Below, one piece after another: positions 1 through 8,366 of a stretch of DNA of 51,911 nt. A model generated the notes under the pieces. That model worked only from the letters and a program-made list of their open reading frames with translations, was not told the origin of the DNA and did no database searches. Numbering within the stretch: the stretch's first letter is position 1; every line of letters starts with the position of its first letter. The position numbers and the translations under genes were made by a program. This stretch comes from C7867-006 sp964453075 (GTDB lineage: Bacteria > Patescibacteriota > Minisyncoccia > Phycocordibacterales > DATDWN01), in NCBI GenBank assembly GCA_964453075.1, contig CAYVNM010000006.1:1-51911 (forward strand), read 5' to 3'.

Positions 1-54
1 ACCTACGACCTTATCCTTAAGAGGGATCTGCTCTACCAGCTGAGCTATGGGCGC
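1..54 (-). tRNA. tRNA-Lys (CTT), 3' end cut off by the window edge
   Basis: Read on the minus strand this gives a 7-nt acceptor strand, a D-arm and an anticodon arm with loop CTCTTAA, so the anticodon is CUU (Lys, codon AAG). The T-arm and the 3' acceptor strand lie outside the window. It is followed upstream by a hairpin-rich spacer and tRNA-Leu on the same strand, so the three tRNAs may share a transcript. Confidence 0.85.
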
Positions 55-234
55 AAAAACTTATATTACCACAAAACGAAGTTTCGTCGGAGCCTCGGTG
101 GGGTAATCTTTTTGAATTTTATTTCGTCGTCACTCAATAAAATTCAAAACGCAGATTTCCGACAAACGCTGGTGCGTCTGTAGACCGTAAATCTGTTCAA
201 TTCCCACGCGTAAAGCGTTGCTTTACTCGCGGGC
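55..234 (-). repeat. Hairpin array downstream of tRNA-Leu containing a degenerate inverted copy of the tRNA 3' end
   Basis: There is no ORF worth calling in this 180-nt spacer. Read on the minus strand from the CCA of tRNA-Leu it holds four parts. First comes a short inverted acceptor piece. Next is a hairpin (GTAAAGC-AAC-GCTTTAC) and then GTGGGAATTGAAC, close to the reverse complement of the tRNA T-arm. A two-step stem follows (CAGATTT/AAATCTG outside, ACAGACGC/GCGTTTGT inside). Last is a 13-bp hairpin rich in A and T. The order and shape match the array after tRNA-Tyr at 7913-8270 although the stem sequences differ. Function is unknown. Confidence 0.6.
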
Positions 235-319
235 TGGTGCCCGAGGTGGGAATCGAACCCACATCCCTTACGAGACACGATTTTAAGTCGTGCGCGTATA
301 CCAATTCCGCCACTCGGGC
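235..319 (-). tRNA. tRNA-Leu (TAA)
   Basis: The class II tRNA has a long variable arm, a GCCCGAG/CTCGGGC acceptor stem and anticodon loop CTTAAAA, so anticodon UAA. Discriminator A and an encoded CCA are visible (235-238). A36-A37-A38 make it a likely MiaA substrate. Confidence 0.93.
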
Positions 320-351
320 AAACATCTACCAATACACAAAATATTTTTGTG

Positions 352-426
352 TGGAGGCCTGGGGCGGAATTGAACCGCCGTATAAAGATTTTGCAGATCT
401 TTGCCTTACCACTTGGCTACCAGGCC
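352..426 (-). tRNA. tRNA-Cys (GCA)
   Basis: The acceptor stem GGCCTGG/CCAGGCC, anticodon loop CTGCAAA (anticodon GCA) and T-loop TTCAATT are all present on the minus strand. The discriminator is U and CCA is encoded (352-354). It lies between rbfA and tRNA-Leu on the same strand. Confidence 0.93.
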
Positions 427-434
427 TATAAATT

Positions 435-758
435 CTAGCCTTGACTCAACAAATCGTCAATTTTTTGGCGATTTTTTTCTCCGTCATCTATCTCAAAATC
501 CATTTGAGGAATTCTTCCTAGTCTAGAGTTTTCTTTTACAAATTCCTTGAATTCGCTTCTTTTTCTTTTTGCAAATTCCAAAGCGGTTTTTTCGAAGTCT
601 ATCGGAAAAACCGTAAACAAAATAGTAGCATATTTTCCATCTCTCGTTAAATTAACATCTGTAACAGTTATAAGAGAAGAGCCATTTCCGTTTAAAGATA
701 AAAATCTAGCCCCTAAATCATGAAGAATCTCTTTTATTTTTTCGTTTCTATTAGCCAT
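435..758 (-). CDS. rbfA: 30S ribosome-binding factor A
   Basis: This 107-residue protein matches the RbfA family in length and pattern: an N-terminal helix with 'NEKIKEIL', central strands ('LITVTDVNLTRDGKYATILFTVFP') and a C-terminal 'LGRIPQMDFEIDDGEKNRQKIDDLL' helix. RbfA binds the 30S subunit during late 16S rRNA maturation. The ATG (756-758) follows the infB stop codon directly, with no spacer, so translation is probably coupled. The pairing with infB is the usual bacterial order. The stop lies 8 bases from the 5' end of tRNA-Cys. Confidence 0.93.
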   Translation of the reverse strand: MANRNEKIKEILHDLGARFLSLNGNGSSLITVTDVNLTRDGKYATILFTVFPIDFEKTALEFAKRKRSEFKEFVKENSRLGRIPQMDFEIDDGEKNRQKIDDLLSQG

Positions 759-2273
759 CTATTTTTCAGTAATTATAAAGCTCTCTATAATATCTCCTGG
801 AGCAATTTCCACTGTGGCTACAACCATAGATCCAAATTCTTTTCCTTCTTTTACTTCATCCACAGAAACTTTTTGTTGTTGTAATTCACGTATTTTTCCT
901 TCTCCTATTTTTGCATCTTTACGTAGTATTTTTACCTGAGATCCGAGACCTATAGCTCCTTTTTCTACTCTACCACCAAAAATTTGTCTGTCTTTTATTT
1001 TACTAAACACTTTCAGAACTTTTATAACTCCTACAGTTTCTTCTGTTTTTATTTTTGGTGTTCTTGTTTCCAAAACTTCTTTCAACCACTCGTTCATTTT
1101 GTAAATAATGTCAAAAGTTTTTATCTCTATTTCGTTTCTGTCTGCAAGGTGTTTTGCTGGAGAATCTATTTTTACATTGAAACCTATAATTATTGCTTTT
1201 TCCTTTCCGTCGGCTAATCTTACATCATTTTCAGATATTGTACCTATCCCACAAGATATTATGTGAGCTGACATTCTGTCTGTGGTTAGTTTTTTTATTT
1301 CAGATGTCAAAGCTTCCAAACTACTACCAGTATCAGCCTTTATGATTACAGGTATAGAATTGGTCGAAGTTATAACATCGTCTGAATGATTATTAGTATT
1401 TTTATTTGAATTTCTGAAGATTCTTTCTTTTTCTATTTTTTCTCTGGCTTCGTCTCTGGTTTTATGTGTTTCAAATATGTCTCCCACTATGGGTAATTCA
1501 TCCCAACCTATTATTTTTACAGGACTAGAGAAAGTAGCTCTATCTATTTGTTTTCCCAAATAATTTTCCATAATTCTTACTGGAGCAGAGGCCGTACCAG
1601 ATGTTATATACATACCTTTTTCCAAGGTTCCATTTTTTATTATGCAGGTTGCAGATATTCCTTTTTTTATATCTCTGTTGCTTTCTATTATTGTTCCTTG
1701 AGCTGTAACTTCTGGATTTCCAGTCAGGTTTTCCATCTCTGATACAAGAATAATCATATCGAGTAAATCAGGTATACCTTCTCCTGTTTTTGCAGACAGT
1801 GCTACTACTGGAATGTCTCCACCATAGCCCTCTATATATATCTCGTTCTCAGTCAGACTTTGTTTTGTTCTATCTATATTTGCTTCAGGTTTGTCTATTT
1901 TATTTATAGCTATGATAAAAGGTGTATTTGCGTTTTTTATTGAGGATAAGGCTTCTAGTGTTTGGGGCTTCACACCATCTTCAGCTGAGACAACAAGTAC
2001 TACAACATCAGCAACGGATGCACCTCTTCGTCTTATGCCACAAAACGCCTCATGTCCTGGGGTATCTACAAAAGTTATGTTGTGTTTCTTACCTTCTTTT
2101 GATACATGCTCTACCTCGTATGCAGAGATGTGTTGGGTGATTCCACCCGCTTCATTTAATGGTTCTGAACTTTTACGTATATAGGAAAGAAGGGTTGATT
2201 TGCCGTGATCAATATGACCCATTATTGCCACAACAGGTCCGCGTTCTATAGTTTTTGTATTCGTAGTCTGCAT
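759..2273 (-). CDS. infB: Translation initiation factor IF-2, short form
   Basis: IF-2 is the GTPase that delivers initiator tRNA to the 30S subunit. The G motifs are clear: GHIDHGKS at residues 19-26, DTPGHEAF at 70-77, NKID at 124-127 and SAK at 159-161, followed by the beta-barrel, IF2-3 and C-terminal domains. At 504 residues it lacks the long N-terminal extension of many bacterial IF-2 proteins, as expected in a reduced genome. The gene starts at ATG 2273 with no Shine-Dalgarno sequence, and its TAG touches the rbfA ATG. Confidence 0.96.
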   Translation of the reverse strand: MQTTNTKTIERGPVVAIMGHIDHGKSTLLSYIRKSSEPLNEAGGITQHISAYEVEHVSKEGKKHNITFVDTPGHEAFCGIRRRGASVADVVVLVVSAEDGVKPQTLEALSSIKNANTPFIIAINKIDKPEANIDRTKQSLTENEIYIEGYGGDIPVVALSAKTGEGIPDLLDMIILVSEMENLTGNPEVTAQGTIIESNRDIKKGISATCIIKNGTLEKGMYITSGTASAPVRIMENYLGKQIDRATFSSPVKIIGWDELPIVGDIFETHKTRDEAREKIEKERIFRNSNKNTNNHSDDVITSTNSIPVIIKADTGSSLEALTSEIKKLTTDRMSAHIISCGIGTISENDVRLADGKEKAIIIGFNVKIDSPAKHLADRNEIEIKTFDIIYKMNEWLKEVLETRTPKIKTEETVGVIKVLKVFSKIKDRQIFGGRVEKGAIGLGSQVKILRKDAKIGEGKIRELQQQKVSVDEVKEGKEFGSMVVATVEIAPGDIIESFIITEK

Positions 2274-2306
2274 TGTGGTAATTGGTTACTGGGCTCATGA
2301 TTAAAT

Positions 2307-2777
2307 TTATTTTTCTAGATTTTTCTTAGCTCCATCTACTACCTCTTTTTCCTCATCCGTTAATTCAAAGTTACTTTCAAATTTTATAAGAGGTTTTGAA
2401 AATACACTAACTCTGTCTCTTGAATACAAGCTTGAAATAACAACCCCATCTCCGTTTTCACTTAAAAATGAAGTTGAGAAACTTTGACTACCTCCTTCTC
2501 CAGTTCCTTTAAATGGATTGAAGCGTATTGTCTCTACTGCTTGTATACTACGATTCAGACGCTTCTCTATATTTATGAAATATGAGACAGATTCCTTTTG
2601 GAACTCATTTAATTTGTCTAAATTGTTGTGTGCTGAGACGATAGAGTCCTCCAAGGATTTTGCGTTTTTACCCCTCAAAAGTCTCCACATCTTTATTTCA
2701 AGACGTACAATCCAACCAACAAGTATTACAATACAGGATATTAGGCCATATGTAACAAATAGAGGGTTGGATAGCAT
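2307..2777 (-). CDS. DUF4446 family membrane-anchored protein
   Basis: There is one N-terminal transmembrane helix (about residues 5-25), a coiled-coil-like stretch and the hallmark DUF4446 block 'ETIRFNPFKGTGEGGSQSFS' plus 'GDGVVISSLYSRDRV'. The function of the family is unknown. The frame stays open upstream to 2867, but I chose ATG 2777 because family members begin just before the membrane helix. No convincing Shine-Dalgarno sequence is seen at either start. It lies downstream of a large structured element and divergent from the cysteine desulfurase. Confidence 0.8.
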   Translation of the reverse strand: MLSNPLFVTYGLISCIVILVGWIVRLEIKMWRLLRGKNAKSLEDSIVSAHNNLDKLNEFQKESVSYFINIEKRLNRSIQAVETIRFNPFKGTGEGGSQSFSTSFLSENGDGVVISSLYSRDRVSVFSKPLIKFESNFELTDEEKEVVDGAKKNLEK

Positions 2778-2838
2778 CCTGCTGATTATTACACATATTA
2801 TTGTCTTTTGCAAAATAAAAGGTATAGTAAATTGTAAT

Positions 2839-2998
2839 CTCCTCTTCCTGTTTTGTTTCTGGAGCAACCTGTAATTTCCCAGCGGAAATTACAGGCCAGT
2901 CCTCGGTCGCACTCGTCAAGAGCCCTCGCTTTGCTCGGGTCGTTGACAAGACCGGCTTGCGACCTGCGGGGTCTCCAGAAACAAAAAGGAACAGGAGA
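2839..2998 (+). repeat. Structured multi-stem element, copy A
   Basis: A long imperfect outer stem (2839-2864 with 2973-2997) encloses two parts. The first is a perfect 12-bp hairpin with a CAGC loop (2868-2895). The second is a nested stem carrying AGTCCTCGG (2898-2906), CTCGTCAAGAGCCC (2912-2925), TTGACAAGACC (2943-2953) and GACCTGCGG (2961-2969). The same blocks in the same order occur at 47463-47640 with different, compensating stem bases. It lies between divergent genes, so it could be a 5' leader of the desulfurase gene or a mobile repeat. No known RNA family was recognised. Confidence 0.65.
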
Positions 2999-3013
2999 TT
3001 TTAGAGAAGAAGA

Positions 3014-4186
3014 ATGAAAATAAACAAAAACAAAAAAAGAATATTTTTAGATTATGCGTCCATTACACCAATAGATAAAAGGGTGAAAGACAAAATGGAC
3101 CAGATTCAGAAATCTACTTTTGCGAACCCTTCTGCACTGTATGGGGAGGCCATGGTTGCCAAAGAGATTATGTTACGAGCTAGGGAAAATATAGCTCAAA
3201 TTTTACATACTCAAAGTAAAGAAATCATTTTCACGAGTGGTGGTACAGAGGGGAACAACCTGGCTATTCTGGGTGTTTTTCAAAAAAATAAAACAAAAAA
3301 TTTCACACCTCATTTTATTACGGTCTCCACTGAACATCCGGCAATCCTGGAGGTTTTCAAAGAGGTAGAGCGTAGGGGTGGGGAAGTAACAGTACTTCCA
3401 GTGGATGAGGATGGATTATTATCGCTTCAGGACCTCAGACAATCTTTAAAGAAAAATACAGTTCTCGTCAGTGTGTCCTATGCAAATAATGAAATAGGTA
3501 CGATACAACCTATACACAGTATCGCTAGAATCATAAAGGATTTCAGATTAAAAAATAATACAGTTTTTCCTTATTTACATACAGATGCTTGTCAGGCCGG
3601 GTTGTATTTATCCTTGGATGTATTGAAGCTTGGTGTGGACATGATGACTTTGGATGGTATAAAAATATACGGACCTAGAGGAAGTGGAATATTGTATGTC
3701 AAAAACAATGTAGAGATGGACCCTGTATTTTTTGGTGGTGGTCAGGAGAGAGGACTGCGAAGTGGGACAGAAAATGTAGCTAATATATCTGGTTTATCAT
3801 TGGCGTTTGAAATCGCTAACAAAATGCGTGATAAGGAGACTTTGAGACTAGGCAAAATACAGGATTATGCTATTGATAAGATATTAAATCTTTTTCCGAA
3901 ATCATCATTGAACGGTTCAAGAAAATACAGATTACCTAATAATGTAAATATTTGTTTTGATGGTCTAGATGCAGAATTTGCAGTAATTTCTTTAGACGTT
4001 GCAGGAATCTCAGCATCATACTCTTCTTCTTGTAGGACTTTGAAAGAGGATTCATCTTCATATGTGGTAGAAAGTTTGGGTAAGGAGGGTTGTGGTAAAT
4101 CTAGCCTACGTTTTACTTTCGGCAGAGAAACAAAAAAAAGTGATATAGATTTTTTGATTACTTCTCTAAAAAGGATTATGTTATAA
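3014..4186 (+). CDS. Cysteine desulfurase family PLP enzyme (NifS/IscS-like)
   Basis: This is a 390-residue fold-type I aminotransferase of class V. Visible signatures are 'FTSGGTEGNN', 'STEHPAIL', 'VSYANNEIGTIQP', 'HTDACQA' and a lysine in 'GIKIYGPRGSG' (about residue 217) that should hold PLP. The His that normally precedes this Lys is replaced by Ile. The catalytic Cys is in 'SSSCRTL' (about residue 341). Such enzymes supply sulfur for tRNA thiolation or Fe-S clusters. No scaffold gene is nearby, so the acceptor is unknown. The ATG has only a weak purine tract before it. Confidence 0.88.
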   Translation: MKINKNKKRIFLDYASITPIDKRVKDKMDQIQKSTFANPSALYGEAMVAKEIMLRARENIAQILHTQSKEIIFTSGGTEGNNLAILGVFQKNKTKNFTPHFITVSTEHPAILEVFKEVERRGGEVTVLPVDEDGLLSLQDLRQSLKKNTVLVSVSYANNEIGTIQPIHSIARIIKDFRLKNNTVFPYLHTDACQAGLYLSLDVLKLGVDMMTLDGIKIYGPRGSGILYVKNNVEMDPVFFGGGQERGLRSGTENVANISGLSLAFEIANKMRDKETLRLGKIQDYAIDKILNLFPKSSLNGSRKYRLPNNVNICFDGLDAEFAVISLDVAGISASYSSSCRTLKEDSSSYVVESLGKEGCGKSSLRFTFGRETKKSDIDFLITSLKRIML

Positions 4187-4195
4187 TAAACAAAT

Positions 4196-5020
4196 ATGGA
4201 GGATTTAAATAAAAATCAAATAGTTTTGTTAACTCTGCTCGTGAGTTTTGTGACTTCTATTGCTACTGGAATAATGACTACTTCTCTTTTGCAAGAAGCT
4301 CCGGTTGAGGTAACTAGGAATATAAATAGAATTGTAGAGAAAACAATAGAAACAGTTACTACTCCATCTGTCACCACATCGGGAGAAAAAGAAGTAACTA
4401 CCATTATCGTAAAGGAAGACGATATGATTGTTAGTTCAATAGACAAAAATGTAAAAAGTGTAGTGAGGATCAATGAGACCAATTCAGTTTCTCAGATAAA
4501 AACTTTTTATGGTATGGGGCTTGTTATAAATAAAGACGGCCTCATAATTGCAGACAGGAAAACAATTTCCAGCTTAATCAATTATTCTGCTGTCTTGAAC
4601 GACGGAAAAGAAGTTTCTCTCCTACCACAGGGTGTAGATAAACAAACAGATTTTATTTTATTCAAAATAATACCAGCAAACAATTCGACAGTAGCTTCAT
4701 ACGGTCTTACTCCTGCAGTGCTAAGTAGTGGAGAGGTAAAACTTGGTCAAACCTTGGCTAGTTTGGGAGGACAAGAAAGTAATTCAGTATCTGTGGGCAG
4801 AGTTATATCTTTAGATACAAAAGAATCTGGTACAGGTACATCGACTGTAAAGTATATATCAAGCATCAACACAGATATGGTTTCAAGTAATTTAGAGAAC
4901 GGTAGTCCATTGTTCAATCTATCAGGTGAAATCGTGGGGATACAGTTATCAAATAATTCTTCAAAATCATTTACTCCAGTATCCGTTTTAAAAAAGGATT
5001 TGAGCGTTTTACAGAACTAA
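4196..5020 (+). CDS. Membrane-anchored HtrA-like protein, probably catalytically dead
   Basis: An N-terminal transmembrane anchor (about residues 8-28) is followed by a Thr/Glu-rich linker and a trypsin-like domain: 'GMGLVINKDGLIIADRKTI', 'DFILFKI', 'LGQTLASLGG', 'SSNLENGSPLFNLSGEIVGI'. In active HtrA proteases the His lies in an 'TNAHV'-type motif and the Ser in 'GNSGGPL'. Here the His position reads Arg and the Ser loop is shortened to NGSPL, so I infer a pseudoprotease. There is no PDZ domain. The -10 box TATAAT (4182-4187) ends 8 nt before the ATG, implying a leaderless mRNA. Confidence 0.65.
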   Translation: MEDLNKNQIVLLTLLVSFVTSIATGIMTTSLLQEAPVEVTRNINRIVEKTIETVTTPSVTTSGEKEVTTIIVKEDDMIVSSIDKNVKSVVRINETNSVSQIKTFYGMGLVINKDGLIIADRKTISSLINYSAVLNDGKEVSLLPQGVDKQTDFILFKIIPANNSTVASYGLTPAVLSSGEVKLGQTLASLGGQESNSVSVGRVISLDTKESGTGTSTVKYISSINTDMVSSNLENGSPLFNLSGEIVGIQLSNNSSKSFTPVSVLKKDLSVLQN

Positions 5021-5051
5021 AAATTTTAATAATTTTTCAAACCCAAAAATT

Positions 5052-5080
5052 TTGACTTAGGCCAATTATAAGGCTATAAT
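5052..5080 (+). promoter_or_regulatory. Consensus promoter of clpB, leaderless
   Basis: TTGACT (5052-5057), a 17-nt spacer and TATAAT (5075-5080). The clpB ATG is at 5091, so transcription should begin only a few bases before the start codon. No heat-shock operator (CIRCE-like) was seen. Confidence 0.8.
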
Positions 5081-5090
5081 AAGCGAAATT

Positions 5091-7766
5091 ATGCCGCCAT
5101 TTAATCAATTTACAACAAAAGCAAAAGAGGCTATACGTAGGGCCCACGAGGTCGCTATTGAACGTGGACAAAACCATGTTAATTCACTGCATCTTTTGGT
5201 GGCTTTGGTGTTGCAAGAGGAGGGCATTGTTTCTTCAATTCTAGATAAATTAGAAGTAGACACAATATTACTTACAGATTCTCTTTTGGAAAATATAGAG
5301 GGATCAGATGCCGGACAAACTTTGTCTGCATCTTACCAAGTGTATCTTACACCAGATCTAGCATCTGTTTTGGAAACTTCTCTAAAACAAATATCCAAGC
5401 TTCATGATGATTTTGTATCAACTGAACACTTGTTTTTGGCATTGATAGAGGTTCCAAGTCCTGCTCGCGATTTGTTGATGAAATTTAAAATAGAAAAAGA
5501 TTCTGTTCTTAGAGTGGTGGAAGAAATAAGAAGTACAAAAATATCTGGCACAGACTCAACAAAAAAGTTTAAATCTCTTTCAAAATACACTAGAAATCTA
5601 ACAAAACTAGTGGGTATGAACAAACTTGATCCTGTTATAGGACGAGATGATGAGATATCCAGAGTAATACAAATTCTTTCTCGTAGAACTAAAAACAATC
5701 CAATCTTGATAGGAGAGGCTGGTGTGGGTAAAACAGCAATAGCAGAAGGCTTGGCTATTAGAATGGCAATGGGTGAGGTTCCAGAGTCTTTAAAAGACAA
5801 AGAACTTGTTTCGTTGGATCTCGGATTGCTAGTAGCAGGAACAAAATATAGAGGTGAGTTTGAAGAAAGGTTAAAAAATATTTTAAAAGAAATTGAAAAA
5901 TCAGACGGAAAAATTATTCTCTTTGTAGATGAAATACACACAATAGTGGGTGCTGGTTCTGCCGAAGGATCGCTTGATGCATCAAATATGTTGAAACCGG
6001 CTTTGGCTAGAGGAGAATTGCGTGCCATAGGAGCAACAACTCTAAAGGAGTATCAGAAACATATAGAAAAAGACCCAGCTCTTACAAGAAGATTTCAACC
6101 TGTTTATGTTAATGAACCAAGCATAGAGGATGCCATAACGATTCTAAGGGGACTCAAGGAAAAATATGAACTTTATCATGGTGTTCGTATTACAGACGAA
6201 GCAATAGTTGCAGCAGTTAATCTTTCTAGTAGATATATTTCTGATAGATTTTTACCAGATAAGGCTGTTGATCTAATTGATGAATCTGCTTCTTACCTAA
6301 AGATAGCACTTGAAAACAAACCTCCGGTCTTGCAAAACGCGCATTCAAAAATAGTAAAACTTCAAATAGAACACGAGGCTTTGAAAAAAGAAACAGACGC
6401 AAAATCAAAAGCCAGAATTAAAGAAATAGAAAAATCTATAGCAGATCTAAAGGAAGAGACTGGAGAGATAGAACTCAAGTGGAATAATGAAAAAGAGACT
6501 GTTAATGATATAAAAAGCATCAAGAAACAACTTGAGGAACTTCGTCGTGAGGCAGAAACAGCTGAGGCTAGAGCTGATTTAGCTTTAGCCGCAGAAATAA
6601 GATATGACAAGATTCCTACTCTGGAAAAAGATTTGGATAATAAGGCCAAAAGACTGAAGAAGCTTCAGTCTTCGCGCAGGATTTTGAAAGAGGAAATCAC
6701 AGAGAATGATGTTGCTACTATAGTTTCAAAATGGACAGGTATACCAGTTTCTAGAATGTTAGAAGAAGAGGCAGATAAACTAAATAGAATGGAAGATGTT
6801 TTGGAAAAAACTATAGTTGGTCAAAAAGAAGCTGTAAAAAAGATTTCAGACACAATAAAAAGAAGTCGTGCTGGTATCGCAGATCCAAATAGACCTATTG
6901 GTTCCTTCTTGTTTTTGGGTCCAACTGGTGTGGGAAAAACAGAACTTACAAAAGCTTTAGCACAATTCATGTTTAATGATGAGAAAGCTTTAATACGTAT
7001 AGACATGTCGGAGTTTATGGAGAAACATAGTGTCTCCAAGATTTTAGGTGCACCTCCGGGCTATGTTGGTCACGAAGAAGGTGGAACAATAACAGAAATT
7101 GTTCGTCACAGACCATATTCTGTAATTCTTTTTGATGAAATTGAGAAAGCTCATCCAGAAGTCTTTAATGTGCTTTTGCAAATTCTTGATAACGGAAAAC
7201 TTACTGATGCAAAGGGTAGGATAGTGAATTTCAGAAATACAGTTATTATACTGACTTCAAATATCGGTGCTCATTATATAGATAAGATGGAGAAAATAGG
7301 TTTTGCTTTTGATAGCAGTGAAAAAGCAAGTTATGAAGATGCAAAAAATAGAGTGATGGATGCATTAAAAGACAATTTCCGACCAGAATTTTTGAATCGC
7401 TTGGATGATATTATTGTGTTTGATATTTTGAGTCACGAGGCAATTGAGGAAATAGTTAAAATACAGGTAAATATCGTACGTGAGAGATTACTTCAAAAAG
7501 AGATAAAACTGGATCTTTCGCCAGCTGTTTTAGCGTACTTGGCCAAAGAAGGATATAGTCCACAATATGGTGCAAGACCATTGAAACGTCTAATACAAAC
7601 TAAGATACTTACTCCGATAGCAAGTCTCATGGTAAGCAAGGGGTTATCAAAAGGAGGGTCAATTGTGGTAGATATGAAGGCAGGAGAACTTGTCTTTAAT
7701 GTGAAAAAAGGTAAAAACGGATCTTTTGTTACAAATCCATTCACCCATGATGGAGTCTTGGCATAG
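5091..7766 (+). CDS. clpB: ClpB-type disaggregase (HSP100 AAA+ ATPase)
   Basis: The 891-residue protein has an N-terminal Clp repeat domain, a first AAA+ module (GEAGVGKT at 208-215, 'FVDEIHT'), a long coiled-coil middle domain, then a second AAA+ module (GPTGVGKT near 610, 'LFDEIEKAHPEV', 'TSNIGA') and the C-terminal domain. The middle domain includes 'LAAEIRYDKIPTLEKDL', which is characteristic of ClpB rather than ClpC. ClpB unfolds aggregated proteins with DnaK and does not feed ClpP, so the ClpP-like protein at 24921 is not its obvious partner. It has its own strong promoter. Confidence 0.93.
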   Translation: MPPFNQFTTKAKEAIRRAHEVAIERGQNHVNSLHLLVALVLQEEGIVSSILDKLEVDTILLTDSLLENIEGSDAGQTLSASYQVYLTPDLASVLETSLKQISKLHDDFVSTEHLFLALIEVPSPARDLLMKFKIEKDSVLRVVEEIRSTKISGTDSTKKFKSLSKYTRNLTKLVGMNKLDPVIGRDDEISRVIQILSRRTKNNPILIGEAGVGKTAIAEGLAIRMAMGEVPESLKDKELVSLDLGLLVAGTKYRGEFEERLKNILKEIEKSDGKIILFVDEIHTIVGAGSAEGSLDASNMLKPALARGELRAIGATTLKEYQKHIEKDPALTRRFQPVYVNEPSIEDAITILRGLKEKYELYHGVRITDEAIVAAVNLSSRYISDRFLPDKAVDLIDESASYLKIALENKPPVLQNAHSKIVKLQIEHEALKKETDAKSKARIKEIEKSIADLKEETGEIELKWNNEKETVNDIKSIKKQLEELRREAETAEARADLALAAEIRYDKIPTLEKDLDNKAKRLKKLQSSRRILKEEITENDVATIVSKWTGIPVSRMLEEEADKLNRMEDVLEKTIVGQKEAVKKISDTIKRSRAGIADPNRPIGSFLFLGPTGVGKTELTKALAQFMFNDEKALIRIDMSEFMEKHSVSKILGAPPGYVGHEEGGTITEIVRHRPYSVILFDEIEKAHPEVFNVLLQILDNGKLTDAKGRIVNFRNTVIILTSNIGAHYIDKMEKIGFAFDSSEKASYEDAKNRVMDALKDNFRPEFLNRLDDIIVFDILSHEAIEEIVKIQVNIVRERLLQKEIKLDLSPAVLAYLAKEGYSPQYGARPLKRLIQTKILTPIASLMVSKGLSKGGSIVVDMKAGELVFNVKKGKNGSFVTNPFTHDGVLA

Positions 7767-7804
7767 ATGTGTTTGTTGTGTTAAAGTAGTTAGGTTATAA
7801 ACAT

Positions 7805-7887
7805 GCGTAGGTGGTAGAGTGGTCAATTACAACAGACTGTAAATCTGTCGCCTTCGGGCTACGGGGGTTCAAATCCCTCCCTACGCA
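7805..7887 (+). tRNA. tRNA-Tyr (GTA)
   Basis: A class II tRNA with acceptor GCGTAGG/CCTACGC, anticodon arm ACAGA-CTGTAAA-TCTGT (anticodon GUA), a long variable arm with a TTCG loop and T-loop TTCAAAT. Discriminator A is followed by CAA, so CCA is not encoded. A37 follows A36, making it a probable MiaA substrate. Confidence 0.94.
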
Positions 7888-7888
7888 C

Positions 7889-7912
7889 AAAAAATCCCCG
7901 CAAGGGGATTTT
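7889..7912 (+). terminator. Hairpin after tRNA-Tyr
   Basis: A perfect 9-bp stem AAAATCCCC-GCAA-GGGGATTTT directly follows the tRNA. It may end tRNA transcription, but it also forms the loop of a larger inverted repeat between the tRNA 3' end and 7913-7954. Confidence 0.6.
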
Positions 7913-8270
7913 GTGCGTAGGAGCAAAACGAAGTTTTGCGTGAGGGATTTGAACGGATTAGCGGTTTACGCTCGCAGTAGCGAGTGTCGCTAATCCGGTG
8001 CCCAGAAAATTTCAATTCGACGGAATTGAAATTTTCGAGGGAAAATCCCTCCTACTGTTACGTAGGGATTTGAAGACCTTTGATAGTTTTTTGTGAGTTT
8101 ACGAAACAAAAAACAGAAGAGGCTAAAATAGTTTGTTAAACTATTTTAGAAGGTTGTCTATGTTTTTAGAGAGTAGCGAATAAAAACATAATACAACCTG
8201 AACTGAACTTGTAGAGTTTACCGAAACTGTAAGTTTCAAATCCCAAATCTTGTGACGATAAGAAAAATAT
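7913..8270 (+). repeat. tRNA-Tyr-linked hairpin array
   Basis: No credible gene lies in this stretch. It begins with a 22-nt exact reverse complement of tRNA-Tyr bases 7867-7888, split into GTGCGTAGG (7913-7921) and GAGGGATTTGAAC (7942-7954) by a hairpin (GCAAAAC-GAA-GTTTTGC). Then follow a two-step stem (GGATTAGCG/CGCTAATCC outside, ACGCTCGC/GCGAGTGT inside, 7955-7996) and a 14-bp hairpin (GAAAATTTCAATTC arm). After these come GAGGG/CCCTC and CTAC/GTAG hairpins, GTTTTTTG/CAAAAAAC, a 12-bp hairpin near 8122-8148 and an AGGTTGT/ACAACCT stem. At least eight hairpins stand in a row. Confidence 0.7.
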
Positions 8271-8303
8271 CCGTGACCAAATTTCTTTTTCTAAATAAGA
8301 AAA

Positions 8304-8332
8304 TTGACAGCATGTTATTTTATAAGTATTAT
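8304..8332 (+). promoter_or_regulatory. Promoter of the 8367 cassette
   Basis: TTGACA (8304-8309), 17-nt spacer, TATTAT (8327-8332). The start codon is 34 nt downstream, leaving a true leader with a Shine-Dalgarno sequence, unlike the neighbouring AT-rich genes. Confidence 0.8.
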
Positions 8333-8366
8333 TAATTTTGGAAAAAACCTTTTGTCTGGAGGAGTT

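Noticed and set aside
2839..2998. Riboswitch controlling the cysteine desulfurase
   Set aside because: The second copy lies downstream of uvrA before a convergent gene, so a leader-only role does not fit both. It was kept as an unassigned structured element.
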